DNA of 6,457 nucleotides from Verrucomicrobiota bacterium (GCA_023447015.1 JAEXPG010000556.1:1-6457); one strand, 5' to 3'. Counted from the first letter of the stretch, positions 1 to 6,222 are shown. Notes: a model not told the origin generated them from the letters alone. Numbers and translations: made by a program.

Positions 1-567
1 GTCGCCGCCACCGCCGAGCAGTGCTTCATGCCGCTGACCGTCGGCGGCGGGCTGCGCACCGTCGAGGACATCCGCAAGATGCTCCACGCCGGCGCCGACA
101 AGGTCTCGCTCAACACCGCCGCCGTGCAGGGCCCCGAGCTCATCCGCGACAGCGCACGCAAGTTCGGCAACCAGTGCATCGTGCTCGCCATCGACGCCCG
201 CCGCGAACCCGACGGCCAGTCCTGGAAGGTCTACACCCACGGCGGCCGCAAGCGCACCGAGATCGACGTCGTCGAGTGGGCCCGCCGCGGCGTCGCCCTC
301 GGCGCCGGCGAGATTCTCCTCACCTCGATGGACTGCGACGGCATGCTCAACGGCTACGACATCGAGCTCACCCGCCGCGTGAGCGAGGCCGTCGAGGTGC
401 CCGTGATCGCCTCCGGCGGCGCCGGCACCCTCGAGCACCTCGCCGAGGTCCTCACCAAGGGCGGCGCCAGCGCCGTGCTCGCCGCCTCGATCTTCCACTT
501 CGGCACCTTCACCGTGCCCCAGGCCAAGGACTACCTCGCCAGCCGCGACATCCCGGTCCGGCGCTGA
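1..567 (+). CDS. hisF: Imidazole glycerol phosphate synthase, cyclase subunit HisF (5' end missing)
   Basis: HisF is the cyclase half of cytoplasmic imidazole glycerol phosphate synthase. With HisH, which supplies ammonia from glutamine, it converts PRFAR to IGP and AICAR, linking histidine and purine synthesis. The reading frame is already open at base 1 and ends at TGA 565-567, giving 188 residues. The segment TVGGG (fragment residues 13-17) matches residues 78-82 of Thermotoga HisF, so about 65 N-terminal residues, including the first catalytic Asp (Asp11), lie outside the window. The second catalytic Asp (Asp130 of Thermotoga) is fragment residue 65 in VLAID. The LLTSMDCDG loop and the phosphate-binding ASGGAG motif are also present. 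The usual IDRDG appears here as MDCDG, so an Arg is replaced by Cys. The C-terminus (DIPVRR) ends where the family normally ends. Internal ATG 28 is not the start. The identification is firm. Confidence 0.96.
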   Translation, partial: VAATAEQCFMPLTVGGGLRTVEDIRKMLHAGADKVSLNTAAVQGPELIRDSARKFGNQCIVLAIDARREPDGQSWKVYTHGGRKRTEIDVVEWARRGVALGAGEILLTSMDCDGMLNGYDIELTRRVSEAVEVPVIASGGAGTLEHLAEVLTKGGASAVLAASIFHFGTFTVPQAKDYLASRDIPVRR

Positions 568-608
568 GCCGACTCCGCCCGCTGCAGGATTCGTTCCCGA
601 AGAATCGA

Positions 609-627
609 TGGGGAGGCATGCTCCCCG
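609..627 (+). terminator. GC-rich stem-loop between hisF and the next gene; possible terminator
   Basis: GGGGAG at 610-615 pairs with CTCCCC at 621-626 around a 5-base loop (GCATG), and a T-G wobble at 609/627 extends it to seven pairs. It lies 41 bp after the hisF stop. No T-run follows, so it is not a textbook intrinsic terminator. The only strong purine run ahead of the next gene (GGGAGG, 611-616) is locked inside this stem. A leader structure for the downstream gene is the alternative. A weaker inverted repeat, GATTC 588-592 with GAATC 602-606, lies just before it. Confidence 0.35.
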
Positions 628-639
628 CTGGATACAAGA

Positions 640-1113
640 ATGGAACCCATGGCGCCAGTCGCAGGCCTGCAGAAGTGGCGATGGCTGGCCGCCGTTCTGG
701 CCGCCCTCATCTTGCTCGTTTGTTGCGTTGCGACTCGCGCGCCCGAGGAGAGAAAGACAATCGAACGCGCGTTCCGGGAACTCCCTGAGGTGCAGGCGTT
801 CTTCGGCGAGGTCTACACGATGTCGGCGACCATGAAACCCGCCCGTGTTCAGTGGACCGGCGGAGTGCAGAGCGGCTATTTTGTCTATGACGTCCGGGGC
901 CGCTCGGCGCGCAGCGATGTGATGATTCAGTGGGAGAAGCCTGCGGCCAGTGCTCCGGCGGCCATCACCAAGGTCATCACCACCAATGGCCAGGCGATCT
1001 ACCCGGGCGAGGTATTGCCTGGCGATCAGTCATTGGGAGTTACACCTGAAGCGCTGCGTTCCGGCCCGAGAAATGGCGCCAGCGCCCCGGTCCCCGCCGC
1101 CGACCAGCGGTAG
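640..1113 (+). CDS. Small membrane-anchored protein of unknown function, possibly Coa1-like
   Basis: I do not firmly recognise this 157-residue protein. It has a short basic N-terminus, then one hydrophobic segment at about residues 14-32 (WLAAVLAALILLVCCVA), which should act as an uncleaved anchor or signal sequence. A soluble extracytoplasmic domain of about 90 residues follows, then a Pro/Ala-rich tail. The pattern of a helix (ERAFRELPEVQAFFGEV), a beta-rich stretch, and YDVRG followed by a strand and a Trp (MIQWEK) resembles small Coa1-type cytochrome oxidase assembly domains. That resemblance is impressionistic. The Cys pair in the hydrophobic segment follows Val, so it is not a convincing lipobox. 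The start may be ATG 640 or ATG 652; neither has a clear ribosome binding site. Codon use is visibly less GC-biased than in hisF or the minus-strand genes. It is 72 bp from hisF, with a stem-loop between them, so co-transcription is uncertain. Confidence 0.6.
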   Translation: MEPMAPVAGLQKWRWLAAVLAALILLVCCVATRAPEERKTIERAFRELPEVQAFFGEVYTMSATMKPARVQWTGGVQSGYFVYDVRGRSARSDVMIQWEKPAASAPAAITKVITTNGQAIYPGEVLPGDQSLGVTPEALRSGPRNGASAPVPAADQR

Positions 1114-1149
1114 CGGAGGCAAAACGGGCGTACGGATCACCCCTGCTCC

Positions 1150-1179
1150 ATCCGTGTTGATCCGAGCAATCCGTGGTCA
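1150..1179. repeat. Short tandem ATCCGTG-type repeat in the convergent gap
   Basis: Three imperfect units follow each other with a 9-10 bp period: ATCCGTGTTG (1150-1159), ATCCGAGCA (1160-1168) and ATCCGTGGTC (from 1169). An inverted copy of the core, ACGGAT, lies at 1132-1137 and could pair with ATCCGT at 1150-1155 across a 12-base loop. The repeat sits between two convergent genes, outside any plausible coding frame, which is where dispersed intergenic repeats are usually tolerated. Whether other copies exist in this genome cannot be seen from the window. Confidence 0.5.
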
Positions 1180-1201
1180 ACCCGATCTGAGGGCAACCTA
1201 C

Positions 1202-1228
1202 CCGCGGGCCTCGATACGTGTCCCGCGG
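1202..1228 (+). terminator. Stem-loop downstream of the 640-1113 gene; candidate terminator
   Basis: CCGCGGG (1202-1208) pairs with CCCGCGG (1222-1228), giving seven G/C pairs around a 13-base loop. On the plus strand it is followed by a pyrimidine-rich stretch (CCCCATTCCTAACTTCTCTT) that lacks a true T-run. It lies 88 bp past the stop of the 640-1113 gene and 102 bp past the oleB stop, so it could help end transcription from either side of this convergent gap. The call rests on structure alone. Confidence 0.3.
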
Positions 1229-1271
1229 CCCCATTCCTAACTTCTCTTCCCCGACAGCGACCGTTCGCCCT

Positions 1272-1315
1272 CGGTCCGTGCTGCGGGAGCCCAAACCGGG
1301 GGGCCCAACGGACCG
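1272..1315 (-). terminator. Long stem-loop just past oleB; candidate operon terminator
   Basis: CGGTCCGT (1272-1279) is the exact reverse complement of ACGGACCG (1308-1315). The 28-base interior can pair further: GGG 1285-1287 with CCC 1304-1306, and CCC 1290-1292 with GGG 1301-1303. In oleB orientation the structure begins 15 bp after the oleB stop, where a terminator for the fabZ-fabI-oleA-oleB operon would be expected. No T-run follows on either strand, so it could be a Rho-assisted end or an mRNA 3'-end stabiliser. Confidence 0.4.
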
Positions 1316-1329
1316 GCGGGAGGCGCGGG

Positions 1330-2196
1330 TCACCGCAACAGAAATTCGGCGATGCGCGGGATGAGCTGCTCGCGCGCGTCCTCCAGGACGTAGTGGCCGG
1401 CGTCGGGATAGTGCGCGGTCTCCGCGTGCGGGAAGAACTGCTTCCAGCGCTCGAAGAAGTGGTCGGTGAAACAGAAGTCCTTGCCGCCCCACCCGATCAG
1501 GATCGGCTTCGCGCGCAACCAGGCGAGATCCACGCCGATCTGCTGCAGGAGCGGCAGCGTCGGGTGCTCGGGCTCCATCGGGATGTCGCGGACGAACTGG
1601 TGCACCGCCACGCGGCTCGCCCAGCTGCGATACGGCGCGAGGAAGCCGGCGCGCACCGCGGGTGTCAGCGGCTTGGTGACCGCCATCGACACCGCCGGTC
1701 CGGCGAAACCGTTGAATCCGCGCACCAGCAGCGAGCCGATCACCGGCCAACGGCACACCGAGATGCGCCCGGGAATGTTCTCGTCGGGGAAGGCCGCGGT
1801 GTTGAGGACGACGATCCGCCCGGTCATGTCCGCCGCGCGCGTCGCCACACCCATGCCGATCGCCCCGCCCCAGTCGTGCACGACCAGATGGACGCGTTTC
1901 AGTCGGAGGTGCGCGATCAGCTTCTGCACGTCGCCGATGCGGCGCGCGAGCTGGTACGGGTAGTCCGCCGGCTTGTCTGAGAGGCCCATCCCGATGTGGT
2001 CCGGCACGATGCAGCGCACCCGGCCGCGCAACGCCTGCACGACATTGCGGAAATAGAACGACCACGTCGGGTTGCCGTGGAGCATGAGCACGGCCTCGTC
2101 GGAGTCCGGGCCCTCGTCGAGGTAGTGCATCCGCACGCCGTCGCCGACGTCGAGGAAATGCGATTCGAAGGGATACTCTTTGCGCCAGGTTTCCAT
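1330..2196 (-). CDS. oleB: OleB-type alpha/beta hydrolase (beta-lactone decarboxylase, haloalkane dehalogenase fold)
   Basis: OleB enzymes remove CO2 from the cis-beta-lactone made by OleC, giving a long-chain cis-olefin. They are close relatives of haloalkane dehalogenases. The 288-residue protein shows the full family pattern. HGNPTWSFYFR (from residue 40) carries the oxyanion/halide-site Asn42. VVHDWGG carries the nucleophile Asp108 followed by Trp109. Asp240 in GWGGKDFCF is the likely acid, and His268 in DAGHYVLED is the catalytic base. PDHIGMGLSDKP and LNTAAFP are typical of OleB proteins rather than true dehalogenases. I place the start at ATG 2196, because GGAG at 2208-2205 lies 8 bases upstream. 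A GTG at 2205 would add three residues but falls within that ribosome binding site. The gene begins 2 bp after the oleA stop, so the two are co-transcribed and probably translationally coupled. A plain haloalkane dehalogenase is the less likely alternative. No oleC or oleD follows. Confidence 0.88.
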   Translation of the reverse strand: METWRKEYPFESHFLDVGDGVRMHYLDEGPDSDEAVLMLHGNPTWSFYFRNVVQALRGRVRCIVPDHIGMGLSDKPADYPYQLARRIGDVQKLIAHLRLKRVHLVVHDWGGAIGMGVATRAADMTGRIVVLNTAAFPDENIPGRISVCRWPVIGSLLVRGFNGFAGPAVSMAVTKPLTPAVRAGFLAPYRSWASRVAVHQFVRDIPMEPEHPTLPLLQQIGVDLAWLRAKPILIGWGGKDFCFTDHFFERWKQFFPHAETAHYPDAGHYVLEDAREQLIPRIAEFLLR

Positions 2197-2198
2197 GG

Positions 2199-3233
2199 TC
2201 AGCACTCCAGGACGAGCATCACGCAGTTGATCCCGCTGCCGATGCCGAGCAGGCCGACCCGCTGGCCGGCCCGGATGAAGCCGACCTCGCGCGCCTTGCC
2301 CAACGTGAGCGGGAGCGCCACCGAACCGGTGTTGCCCATCGTTTCAAAGGTCGAGAAATCCTTCGCCGGATCCAGCCCGAGCGTTTCGTAGAGCCGGCGG
2401 CGATGCGCCACGCCCACCTGGTGGCAGACGAAGCGGTCGAAGTCCTTCTCCGCGCAGCCGAACTCCCGCCGGAGATCCTCCCAGGTGAGCCGTGCGGTCT
2501 CGACGCCGGCCACGAGCAGCTGCTCGGAGTCGGTCTGCATCGCGAGCGCGTCGCCCTCGGCGCGGTCGCCCATGCACAGCTCGCTGTACTCGCTCGCCGC
2601 GCGCACCACGCCGCCGAGCAGGCGCGGCGAGCCGGCCGGGGCGAGATCGCGGTGGCACAGCACCGCGGCGCCGGCACCGGAGCCGATCGTGAGGTTGGCG
2701 AAAAACGGTTTGATCTGCTGCCGGTCGAGGTCGCTCGAACAGAGTCGCCGGATCGTCTCCTCCACGAGCGGTCCGCCGTTCTCGCCGCAGGCGACGATGC
2801 CCGCGCGGATCTGGCCCGACTCGATCATGCCGCCGATCAGGGTGCAGGAGTTGAGGAAACCCAGGCAGGCGTTGGAGACATCGAGCACCTGCATCTGCGC
2901 TGGCAGCCCCGCCGCGCGATGCACGAACGCCGCCGTCGCGGGCTCCAGCATGTCGCGCGAGACCGCGCCGTGGACGAGCAGGCCCAGCGCCGCGGCGGGC
3001 ACGGTCGTCTTCGCCAACACCGCACGCACCGCGCGCGCGCTCGCCTCGGAGGGCTTCGTCCCGGGCTCCCAGAAGCGGCGCTCCTTGATGCCCGTCATCA
3101 GCTCCAGCCGGCCGAACGGCAGCCGGAGGCGCTCGTAGAGCGGCCGGAGGCGTTCCTCCAGCACGGCCGTGGTCATGACCTGCGGCGGCAGGACCGTGAC
3201 GAGGGATTCGAGTACGACGTTGTGGAAACGCAT
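2199..3233 (-). CDS. oleA: OleA-type thiolase (head-to-head acyl-CoA condensation; KAS III relative)
   Basis: OleA joins two fatty acyl-CoAs by non-decarboxylative Claisen condensation to give a 2-alkyl-3-ketoacid, the first step of long-chain olefin synthesis. Without the later enzymes this product decarboxylates to a ketone. The 344-residue protein has the thiolase triad: Cys123 in DVSNACLGF, His271 in CHQVGVAH and Asn301 in GNTGSVALP. Glu97 in MLEPATA lies exactly 26 residues before the Cys, as Glu117 and Cys143 do in Xanthomonas OleA. The His-Asn spacing of 30 also matches His285/Asn315. This glutamate separates OleA from FabH, which needs malonyl-ACP. The C-terminal glycine-rich IGSGINC strand is intact. 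The start is ATG 3233, 4 bp after the fabI stop. The nearest ribosome binding site is GGAGG at 3253-3249, 15 bases away and inside fabI, which suggests coupling to fabI translation. FabH is the alternative but fits less well. Confidence 0.88.
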   Translation of the reverse strand: MRFHNVVLESLVTVLPPQVMTTAVLEERLRPLYERLRLPFGRLELMTGIKERRFWEPGTKPSEASARAVRAVLAKTTVPAAALGLLVHGAVSRDMLEPATAAFVHRAAGLPAQMQVLDVSNACLGFLNSCTLIGGMIESGQIRAGIVACGENGGPLVEETIRRLCSSDLDRQQIKPFFANLTIGSGAGAAVLCHRDLAPAGSPRLLGGVVRAASEYSELCMGDRAEGDALAMQTDSEQLLVAGVETARLTWEDLRREFGCAEKDFDRFVCHQVGVAHRRRLYETLGLDPAKDFSTFETMGNTGSVALPLTLGKAREVGFIRAGQRVGLLGIGSGINCVMLVLEC

Positions 3234-3237
3234 CGGA

Positions 3238-4050
3238 TCAGGCTTTCGCCTCCGGTCGCATCGCGAGCCGGATGACTTCCTTGTCGAAGTAGTTCAGGCC
3301 GAGTCCGGCATCGACGACCAGCGTCGTCCCGTTGATGCCGCTGGAGCGCCCGCTCAGGAGAAACAGCGCGGTGTCGGCCACCTCCTGCGTCTCCAGATTG
3401 CGGCGGCGGAAGGTCAGCTTCTCGGCGTAGAGGTAGCTCTCGACGTAGCCGGGGATGCCCGAGCTGCTCGCGGTCTTGAGCGGGCCGGCGCCGACGGCGT
3501 TGAACCGTACCGCGGTGTCGGCGCTGAACGACTTGGCGAGGTTGCGCACGATGCCGTCGAGCGCGGCCTTGATCGGCGACATGTACCCGTAGTTCTCCGC
3601 CGTCACGAGCAGCGAGGAGATGCCCATCGCGACGACCGAGGCGTCGGCCGCCAGATACGGCTTGAACGCCCGCACCAGCTCGACGAGCGAGAAGGCCGAG
3701 ATCGTCGTCGCCTGCAGGAAATCCGCACGCCTCGTCTCGTGGAACGGCTTGAAGCCCTCCGCGTAGTTCGCGAACGCCACGGAGTGCACAAGGCCGTGGA
3801 TCGGGCCGAACTTCGGTCCGACCTCGGCGGCGAGCGCATCGCACGCGCCCTCGCGTTCAAGATCGCACACGAACACCGGCAGCTGCGGCGCGAGCTTCTG
3901 CACCTCGCCGCGTCGCTTCTCGGAATGGACACTGAGAATCACCCGCGCGCCCTCGGCCTCGAGCGACTTCACCACGTGCCAAGCCACGCTCTTGCGGTTG
4001 GCCACGCCGGCGACAAGCACCGTCCTGCCGGACAAACCGAGGAAACTCAC
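3238..4050 (-). CDS. fabI: FabI-like enoyl-ACP reductase (SDR family), divergent
   Basis: FabI reduces the trans-2 double bond of enoyl-ACP with NAD(P)H in the last step of each fatty-acid elongation round. This 270-residue protein has the FabI form of the Rossmann nucleotide site (GVANRKSVAW, residues 15-24), HSVAFA at 89-94, and the Tyr-X6-Lys catalytic pair (Tyr154, Lys161). It also has the AGPLKTASSSGI substrate-loop region that matches FabI's AGPIRTLAASGI. The second conserved tyrosine, Tyr146 of E. coli, has no counterpart; that position falls at Ile144. About ten residues, including a charged end (RPEAKA), extend past the usual C-terminus. The start is GTG 4050: GGAGGT at 4061-4056 lies 5 bases upstream, and the GTG overlaps the fabZ stop as GTGA, giving strong translational coupling. 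Frames open further upstream are just fabZ read out of frame. It may be the cell's FabI or a pathway-specific paralogue. Confidence 0.85.
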   Translation of the reverse strand: MSFLGLSGRTVLVAGVANRKSVAWHVVKSLEAEGARVILSVHSEKRRGEVQKLAPQLPVFVCDLEREGACDALAAEVGPKFGPIHGLVHSVAFANYAEGFKPFHETRRADFLQATTISAFSLVELVRAFKPYLAADASVVAMGISSLLVTAENYGYMSPIKAALDGIVRNLAKSFSADTAVRFNAVGAGPLKTASSSGIPGYVESYLYAEKLTFRRRNLETQEVADTALFLLSGRSSGINGTTLVVDAGLGLNYFDKEVIRLAMRPEAKA

Positions 4051-4499
4051 GCCGCACCTCCGGGCGTCTTCCAGGCGACGGCGAAATCGACGCTGAGCAC
4101 GCGCTTGCCGCCGCTGGTGATGCTCCCCGCCATCATCGTGAATCCGCCGAGCGTCTCCTTGATCTTCACGGTCAGCTCCACGGTGTCGCCGGGGAAGACC
4201 GGGTTGCGGAACTTCACGTCGCTCACGCGCGCCAGGAGGGGCACGCCCGCCTGCTCGCCCGCGGCGGCGCCGGCGGCCTTGGCGCGCTTCGCCATCAGCA
4301 GCGCGCCCGTCTGGAAAACCGCCTCGCACAGGAGCACCCCCGGGGTGATCGGCTGCCCCGGATAATGGCCGCGGTAGAAATCCTCGTCGGCGCGGAAGGT
4401 GCGCCGAGCCACCAGCGAATCGGCCGTCTCCGCGACGATTTCGTCGACAAACAGGAACGGCGGACGGTGCGGAATGAGATCGGTTACGGAGTCGGGCAT
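4047..4499 (-). CDS. fabZ: 3-hydroxyacyl-ACP dehydratase, FabZ type
   Basis: FabZ dehydrates 3-hydroxyacyl-ACP to trans-2-enoyl-ACP, which is the substrate of the FabI-like enzyme encoded next. The 150-residue hot-dog-fold protein is of normal family length. It opens with IPHRPPFLFVDEI, and has the catalytic His45 in GHYPGQPITPG and Glu59 in LLCEAVFQTG. The 14-residue His-Glu spacing, with Glu rather than Asp, matches FabZ and not FabA. KFRNPVFPGDTVEL is the conserved central strand region. Start ATG 4499 gives the standard N-terminus. The frame stays open up to about 4787, but that extension (Arg/Pro/Ser-rich) looks non-coding. No Shine-Dalgarno sequence precedes ATG 4499; the upstream bases are pyrimidine-rich. 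It is the first gene of the fabZ-fabI-oleA-oleB operon and overlaps fabI by 4 bp (GTGA). A short insertion rich in Ala/Gly (about residues 71-85) precedes VPLLARVSDVKF. Confidence 0.9.
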   Translation of the reverse strand: MPDSVTDLIPHRPPFLFVDEIVAETADSLVARRTFRADEDFYRGHYPGQPITPGVLLCEAVFQTGALLMAKRAKAAGAAAGEQAGVPLLARVSDVKFRNPVFPGDTVELTVKIKETLGGFTMMAGSITSGGKRVLSVDFAVAWKTPGGAA

Positions 4500-4788
4500 G
4501 GCTTGAGGCGTGCGGGGGAAAGGCCGGAGGCTAGAGAACGAACCACCCCCGCGGAAAGCCTTTGTTTCCGGGTTTCGACGCGCAAGACGCCGCAGGCCGG
4601 GAGGCGAAGCCGGAACCGGCGCGCTCACGGGAGATGCCGTGGTTCGGTAGCGAGAAGCACGGACGCCCGAGGCGGAAACCATCGGCGGCGTCATCCGGCA
4701 CCGCCGCTGACTGGCGGGAGAACAACACCGGCGTCGCTCGACCTTGAACGGAGGACTCCGCCGGACCGTCGATCCCGGAAGCGCCACC
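4500..4788 (-). other. Intergenic region upstream of fabZ, presumed to hold the operon promoter
   Basis: This 289-bp gap separates the degQ stop from fabZ and is the only place within the window, short of degQ itself, for a promoter of the fabZ-fabI-oleA-oleB operon. I see no convincing -35/-10 pair. Frames are open across it on both strands but look like GC-rich noise. Small inverted repeats are present: GCCGG-AA-CCGGC (4609-4620), CGGCGG 4683-4688 with CCGCCG 4701-4706, and CCGCC 4701-4705 with GGCGG 4713-4717; the last two compete with each other. An AT-richer patch lies at about 4553-4576. Confidence 0.4.
4749..4760 (-). terminator. Small hairpin 28 bp past degQ; weak terminator candidate
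   Basis: CGGAG (4749-4753) and CTCCG (4756-4760) are exact reverse complements separated by two bases. On the minus strand the structure is followed by TTCAAGG. G-T wobbles can add two pairs at the base of the stem. The loop is so tight that at most four stem pairs would form fully. Its position just after the degQ stop is the main argument for it. Confidence 0.2.
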
Positions 4789-6222
4789 CTACTTCGCCAG
4801 TTCGATCGAGATGAACTGCCGCGTGCCGCCGTAGCGGACGACGAGCGTGTTGCGGCCCTTGCGCAGCGCCTCCTTGGCCGCGCGGGCGTCGGGCAACGCC
4901 GCCTTGTTGATCTTCTCGATCAGCGTGCCGACCGGAAGCGTGGCGGCATAGGGCGACCGACGGTCGATCGCGGTTACGACCACGCCGGAGGCGTCGCCCC
5001 CGAGCGAAAACTCGCGCTTGAGCCGGTCGCTCACCGGCTCGACCTGCACGCCGTCCAGCAGATCCACCGCGGTCCGCACCGCGATTGGCCGCTTGTCGTC
5101 AAGCTGACCGAGCGTGACATCGAGCACCAGCGCCTTGCCCTCGCGCACGACGTGCAGCGCGGCCTTGGTCCCAGGAAGAATCTGGGAGACGAGCAGCCGC
5201 AGCTCGTCGCGGTTGAGCACCGGCTTGTCGTTGAGTGCGGTGACGACGTCGCCGGCCTGCAGGCCCGCGCGCGCCGCCGGGCTCTCGGGGGTGACCTCGG
5301 TGACGAGCGCGCCGCGCGTCTCCTTGAGGTCGAAACTCGCCGCCAATCCCGCATCCAGATCCTGGGTCGTCACGCCGAGGTAGCCGCGCACGACGGTGCC
5401 GGTCTCGACGAGGCTCTTCATGACGAAGGCCGCGAGGTTGATCGGGATCGAGAAGCCGATGCCGATGTTGCCCCGCGAAGTCGTCATGATCGCGGTATTG
5501 ATGCCGACCAGACGACCTCGCGCATCGACGAGCGCGCCGCCGGAATTGCCGACGTTGATCGCGGCGTCGGTCTGGATGAAATCCTCGTAGCCGGGGTCGT
5601 TGTCGCCGCGCGCCAGCAGGTCGAGTCCGCGGCGGCCGGTCGCCGAGACGATGCCCATGGTCGCCGTCTGGCCGACGTCGAGCGGGTTGCCGAGCGCGAA
5701 GACCACGTCGCCCACACGCAGCTTGTCGCTGTCGCCCAGGACGGCGAAGGGCAGCCCCGTCCCCTCGACCTTGATCACGGCGACATCCGTCTTCGGATCA
5801 GCCCCGACCAGGCGGGCCGGCAATTCGCGATCGTCCGGCAGTTTCACCAGCAGCGAGTCGGCCCCCTCGATGACGTGGTTGTTCGTCAGGATGTAGCCTT
5901 CCGGCGAAACGACGACGCCGGAGCCGAGCCCCCGCTCGGGCTGAGCCGGGGTCCCGGCGCCCGCAGCCGCCCCATTGCGCAGGTCGACCCCGGGGGGGAC
6001 GCGGGTGCGGGAATACTTCGTCGAATAGACGGAGACGACAGCCGGTCGCGCCGACGCCAAGGCATCAGCATAGCCGGTCACCCCCGGCATCGCAGTCGGG
6101 GGTGGCGCGCTGTCGATCACGAGCGTCGGCGCCGACGGGCGCGCCAACACGATCCACATGCCGATCCCCAGTCCAAGCACCCCACCGACCGCCGCGCCGA
6201 CCGCGAGGGAACGAGTTTTCAT
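4789..6222 (-). CDS. degQ: DegQ/HtrA-family trypsin-like serine protease with PDZ domains
   Basis: HtrA proteases degrade or hold misfolded proteins in the cell envelope. The 477-residue protein starts with a hydrophobic segment (about residues 7-27) after MKTR, which should export it or anchor it in the inner membrane. A Pro/Ala-rich linker leads into the protease domain (about 97-275). The complete triad is His116 in LTNNHVIEG, Asp146 in PKTDVAVI and Ser227 in NVGNSGGAL. A first PDZ domain follows (about 279-372, carboxylate loop near GYLGV). A second, degenerate PDZ-like region (about 385-475) ends at ELAK. Overall length and order match DegP/DegQ/MucD proteins. ATG 6222 is preceded by CCTTCCTCCCC, with no Shine-Dalgarno sequence. 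It lies 31 bp after prs and may be read with it. A Gly/Ala-rich linker (residues 84-95) sits where DegP has its LA loop region. DegP or MucD are equally acceptable names. Confidence 0.92.
   Translation of the reverse strand: MKTRSLAVGAAVGGVLGLGIGMWIVLARPSAPTLVIDSAPPPTAMPGVTGYADALASARPAVVSVYSTKYSRTRVPPGVDLRNGAAAGAGTPAQPERGLGSGVVVSPEGYILTNNHVIEGADSLLVKLPDDRELPARLVGADPKTDVAVIKVEGTGLPFAVLGDSDKLRVGDVVFALGNPLDVGQTATMGIVSATGRRGLDLLARGDNDPGYEDFIQTDAAINVGNSGGALVDARGRLVGINTAIMTTSRGNIGIGFSIPINLAAFVMKSLVETGTVVRGYLGVTTQDLDAGLAASFDLKETRGALVTEVTPESPAARAGLQAGDVVTALNDKPVLNRDELRLLVSQILPGTKAALHVVREGKALVLDVTLGQLDDKRPIAVRTAVDLLDGVQVEPVSDRLKREFSLGGDASGVVVTAIDRRSPYAATLPVGTLIEKINKAALPDARAAKEALRKGRNTLVVRYGGTRQFISIELAK

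Noticed and set aside
652..735. Lipoprotein signal in the 640-1113 protein
   Set aside because: The Cys pair is preceded by LLV, with Val at the -1 position instead of Gly, Ala or Ser, and lies inside the hydrophobic stretch.
1040..2065. 341-codon open frame on the minus strand across the convergent gap and oleB
   Set aside because: It runs in another frame of the well-supported oleB gene, is rich in Arg, Ala and Pro without motifs, and would cross both stem-loops.
1330..2196. Haloalkane dehalogenase as the function of the oleB product
   Set aside because: The fold and residues are shared, but tight coupling to oleA and OleB-type motifs such as GKDFCF and AGHYVLEDA favour beta-lactone decarboxylase.
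2197..2205. GTG 2205 as the oleB start
   Set aside because: The GTG is part of the GGAGTG ribosome-binding segment. ATG 2196 has that site at ideal spacing and gives a typical OleB N-terminus.
2403..4365. Long plus-strand open frames opposite oleA, fabI and fabZ
   Set aside because: All lie antisense to genes with full catalytic motifs. Long open antisense frames are common in very GC-rich DNA.
4500..4787. N-terminal extension of fabZ up to 4787
   Set aside because: The added residues look like random GC-rich translation, FabZ proteins are about 150 residues, and the motif region begins right after ATG 4499.
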